Shown here piece after piece: positions 57,489 to 59,799 of a DNA stretch of 59,799 nt. The position numbers and the translations under genes were made by a program. The stretch lies in NCBI GenBank assembly GCA_025800105.1, contig JAOXSG010000310.1, positions 1 through 59,799 of the forward strand, written 5' to 3'. This stretch comes from Cohaesibacter sp. (GTDB taxonomy: Bacteria; Pseudomonadota; Alphaproteobacteria; Rhizobiales; Cohaesibacteraceae). Position 1 is the stretch's first letter. Every line of letters begins with the position of its first letter. A model generated the notes under the pieces. The model was not told where the DNA came from, ran no database searches, and saw nothing but the letters and a program-made list of their open reading frames with translations.

Positions 57489-58226
57489 ATGGAAATTGAT
57501 GTCTCAATCACAGGCGCTTTTATTGCAGGCCTTTTATCCTTTGTCTCTCCTTGCGTTTTGCCGCTGGTGCCGCCCTATTTGTGCTATATGGCCGGGGTAT
57601 CGATGGATCAATTGACTGGCACTCAGGATGATAGAAAAGCCGCAAACCGGATCCTATTTTCCGCAATTGCCTTTGTTCTTGGCTTTAGCACCATTTTTGT
57701 CTTGCTGGGGGCAGGGGCTTCGGTAATCGGGCAATGGTTGAAGCTCAATTCCGGTCTTTTAAATTATGTCGCCGGGGGCATTATCATGCTCATGGGTCTG
57801 CATTTTTTGGGTATTTTCCGAATCAACCTTCTCTATCGTGAAGCGCGCGTCAATGTTCAGAAAAAACCGGCGGGCCTTGTTGGTGCCTATTTGATTGGCC
57901 TTGCCTTCGCCTTTGGCTGGACCCCATGCATCGGCCCGGTTCTGGGGACAATTTTGCTGGTTGCAGGCATTGAAGAAAGTGTCCAACAAGGCATGATTTT
58001 GCTCACCGCTTATAGCCTTGGCCTTGGGGTGCCGTTCCTGTTGACCGCCGCTTTTGCAGGGCAAGCAGTTGGTGTTATGAACAAATTCAAGCGCCATATG
58101 GGAATGATTGAAAAAGTCATGGGGGGCATGTTGGTCTTAACCGGCATTCTGTTCATTACAGGGCAAATCCAAAATGCCGCTTTCTGGCTTCAGGAAATGC
58201 TGCCCGCACTGAACAATATTGGGTGA
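57489..58226 (+). CDS. ccdA: Cytochrome c biogenesis protein CcdA
   Basis: CcdA carries reducing equivalents from cytoplasmic thioredoxin across the inner membrane for cytochrome c maturation and periplasmic thiol reduction. The 245-residue protein has six membrane helices and the two reactive cysteines: C22 in VSPCVLPLVPPY and C147 in FGWTPCIGPVLG. The Shine-Dalgarno sequence is unusually far (13 bp) but no closer start exists in frame. A short GGCC/GGCC hairpin with CTTTT (58236-58254) may end transcription. Confidence 0.94.
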   Translation: MEIDVSITGAFIAGLLSFVSPCVLPLVPPYLCYMAGVSMDQLTGTQDDRKAANRILFSAIAFVLGFSTIFVLLGAGASVIGQWLKLNSGLLNYVAGGIIMLMGLHFLGIFRINLLYREARVNVQKKPAGLVGAYLIGLAFAFGWTPCIGPVLGTILLVAGIEESVQQGMILLTAYSLGLGVPFLLTAAFAGQAVGVMNKFKRHMGMIEKVMGGMLVLTGILFITGQIQNAAFWLQEMLPALNNIG

Positions 58227-58259
58227 GCAGAAGAGGCCGATCATGGCCCCTTTTAACTA

Positions 58260-59183
58260 TCAGCTTTTGGGGCGTATAAAACGCTCATAGGGTAGGGTCG
58301 CAAGTATAACACCAGACATGACCAAAACCAGCCCAACCATATGAAAGCTCAGAAACTTTTCTCCCAAAAAGCCAACGGCTAACAAAACCCCGACAGGGGG
58401 AAGCAAATACATAAAAATGCCAGCCGTTGCCGGGCCCAGAATTTTGATGCCATATTGATAGCAAATGAAAGCCAGAACACTGGACACAAATCCCAAACCC
58501 AAGAGAGAATACCATTGTTCCACACGTCTGGGCCAAAAATCAGCATAAGAGGCTTCATATACCGCGAAAGGCACCATCATCAAGGCACCGGTAAAAGCGA
58601 CCACTGCAAACATGCTAATGGTCGAAACCGGCTGCAACACTCGCTTTTTGGATAAAACAGAATAAATCGCCCAGCCCAATGCGGCCATAACGAAGAGCAA
58701 ATCACCGGCATTAAAATTCAGTTCCAGAAAATGCGCCAAACGCCCTTTTGCGATGATGTAAAGAATACCGGCAATTGCCAAAAGAATGCCAATCACCTCT
58801 CGCCATGCAATAGGACGGCCACGGAATATACGCTCCATCAGCAAAATCAGAACAGGAGATGAGGTATAAATCAGCGTACCATTGGTCGCGCTGGTATATT
58901 TCAAAGCAAAATAAACCCCCGCACCGCAAATACCAACGCTCAAAAAGCCATTAAACGCAATCAGGCACCATTGATCGCGCAGCACAGCGCGCTGTTTCCA
59001 AATCCCGGCCCAAGCAAATGGCACGATCAGACAAAAAGCGATGGACCAGCGAAACAAAGACAAGGTGAAGGGCTCAATGCTTTTGACTGCAAGGCTGCCA
59101 ATGATCAAATTGGATGAAAAGAAAACCGGGCTGAACAACAAAAGCCAATAGGCAAGCAGTCTGGATGACAAGGCAACGCTCAC
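58260..59183 (-). CDS. EamA-family (DMT) transporter
   Basis: A 307-residue inner-membrane protein of the drug/metabolite transporter superfamily, with ten hydrophobic helices in two EamA repeats (about residues 14-145 and 160-300). Conserved elements include the SLFRWSIAF segment in helix 2 and YTSATNGTLIYTSSPVL near helix 4. Such proteins export amino acids, sugars or drugs; the substrate cannot be predicted here. It stands alone, convergent with ccdA. Confidence 0.9.
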   Translation of the reverse strand: MSVALSSRLLAYWLLLFSPVFFSSNLIIGSLAVKSIEPFTLSLFRWSIAFCLIVPFAWAGIWKQRAVLRDQWCLIAFNGFLSVGICGAGVYFALKYTSATNGTLIYTSSPVLILLMERIFRGRPIAWREVIGILLAIAGILYIIAKGRLAHFLELNFNAGDLLFVMAALGWAIYSVLSKKRVLQPVSTISMFAVVAFTGALMMVPFAVYEASYADFWPRRVEQWYSLLGLGFVSSVLAFICYQYGIKILGPATAGIFMYLLPPVGVLLAVGFLGEKFLSFHMVGLVLVMSGVILATLPYERFIRPKS

Positions 59184-59288
59184 AAAAAAGATAAAGCTTC
59201 AAAATCGGAAAAATCCGCCGCAAATTGCTTCTAAACGCGCCAGTATGAAGGGGCAACCCTATTATTACGCAACAAGACGAAGAAAAAG

Positions 59289-59799
59289 CTATCGATTAAA
59301 GACCAGAGCTTGCCCTTGGAATGGCGAAACCGAGCAATCATAGCCACGATTTTTTAAGCGCACACAAAGCGTCGCCGCCTCTGCTGCATTTTGTATAGGC
59401 CCTAGCAAAAGCTGAAGTTGAATACGGTTTTGCGCCGCCTCAACAATTGAGGTCGCAGGGCGCAAATCGCCAACCAGCTGGTTCTGGCTGGCGCTGATCT
59501 CCTGCCATGCAGAGCGCAATTCTGGCAAAGAAATGAATTGGCCGAGATTAAGCGCAAAACTGGTGCGGCTGGTTGGGCGAATTTGCGCCGGTGTCTGCAC
59601 CACCTTGCTCACAGGCGACAGCGCCTTTGTATCAACTTTGCGAGGGTCATTAAAAGGCCGTGGTTTGGGGTGCAAGGGGTCTTGTGTCTTATCTTGCGAC
59701 TGGGCTGTCGAGGATTGTGTGTCCAGATTCAATGGTTGGCGTTTCAGGGTCATCCCCTCACGCTTTTCTACTGAAAAAGGATCAAAAGCCTGTTCAGCT
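59289..59799 (-). CDS. Protein with SPOR-like C-terminal domain, partial
   Basis: The frame runs on without a stop to the window edge, so the true start is probably outside even though an ATG exists at 59753. The visible 169 residues have a Pro/Gln/Lys-rich, low-complexity region and then about 85 residues resembling a SPOR domain: FALNLGQFISLPELRSAW, a central IQLQLLLGPIQNAAEAATLC strand-helix, and RGYDCSVSPFQGQALVF at the end. SPOR domains bind denuded peptidoglycan at septa. The assignment is tentative because the domain is divergent. Confidence 0.55.
   Translation of the reverse strand, partial: AEQAFDPFSVEKREGMTLKRQPLNLDTQSSTAQSQDKTQDPLHPKPRPFNDPRKVDTKALSPVSKVVQTPAQIRPTSRTSFALNLGQFISLPELRSAWQEISASQNQLVGDLRPATSIVEAAQNRIQLQLLLGPIQNAAEAATLCVRLKNRGYDCSVSPFQGQALVFNR

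Noticed and set aside
1-59799. CRISPR arrays, insertion sequences, prophage, toxin-antitoxin or defence genes
   Set aside because: No direct-repeat arrays, transposase or integrase motifs, or phage or defence-type domains were seen on either strand; gene order and composition look like vertically inherited core chromosome throughout.

Overview
The window is about 60 kb of core chromosome from an alphaproteobacterium, most likely of the order Rhizobiales/Hyphomicrobiales. The gene order supports this: nuoA-N followed by birA, ribonuclease J, mce, a DUF1467 gene, proS, lolC, lolD and dnaE, then rpsB-tsf-pyrH-frr-uppS-cdsA-dxr-rseP-bamA-lpxD-fabZ-lpxA-lpxI-lpxB-gltA. Further support comes from the alphaproteobacterial LexA box type (GTTC-N7-GTTC), a RirA-type iron operator (TGA-N9-TCA), LpxI in place of LpxH, a short ProRS without the editing insertion, and a NuoE with a long C-terminal extension. 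Base composition looks moderate (near 50% GC by eye, not computed). A marine lineage such as Cohaesibacter would fit, but that is a guess.

Layout: (1) 1-2.4 kb: end of lon, then hupB. (2) 2.4-5.6 kb: three-gene iron-type ABC importer behind a probable RirA operator. (3) 5.7-7.5 kb: tRNA-Val (-), tRNA-Asp (+) and a PfkB-family sugar kinase (-). (4) 8.0-23.5 kb: complete 14-subunit NADH dehydrogenase operon with one extra 81-codon membrane-protein gene between nuoH and nuoI. (5) 23.6-30.9 kb: birA, rnj, mce, DUF1467, a probable antisense-strand small RNA, proS, lolC and lolD. (6) 31.0-34.8 kb: a 31-codon membrane peptide with its own promoter and inverted repeat, then dnaE. (7) 35-49.7 kb: translation factors, UMP kinase, undecaprenyl and phospholipid synthesis, MEP isoprenoid synthesis, the site-2 protease RseP, outer-membrane assembly (BamA) and lipid A synthesis (lpxD, fabZ, lpxA, lpxI, lpxB). 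(8) 49.8-53 kb: gltA and gltX on the minus strand. (9) 53.1-59.8 kb: comEC facing lexA, tRNA-Lys, ccdA, an EamA-family exporter and the 3' part of an unrecognised gene with a possible SPOR-like end that runs off the window.

The genes work mainly in respiration (Nuo), envelope biogenesis (uppS, cdsA, rseP, bamA, lpx genes, lolCD) and information processing (dnaE, rpsB, tsf, frr, proS, gltX, rnj, lexA). I see no prophage, insertion sequence, CRISPR array, defence island, toxin-antitoxin pair or secondary-metabolite cluster. The less-explored signals are small: the membrane protein inside the nuo operon, the 31-codon peptide upstream of dnaE, the small RNA between DUF1467 and proS, an overlapping short ORF at the lpxI start, an rpsB leader structure, and repeated LexA half-sites between lexA and a possible divergent short transcript.
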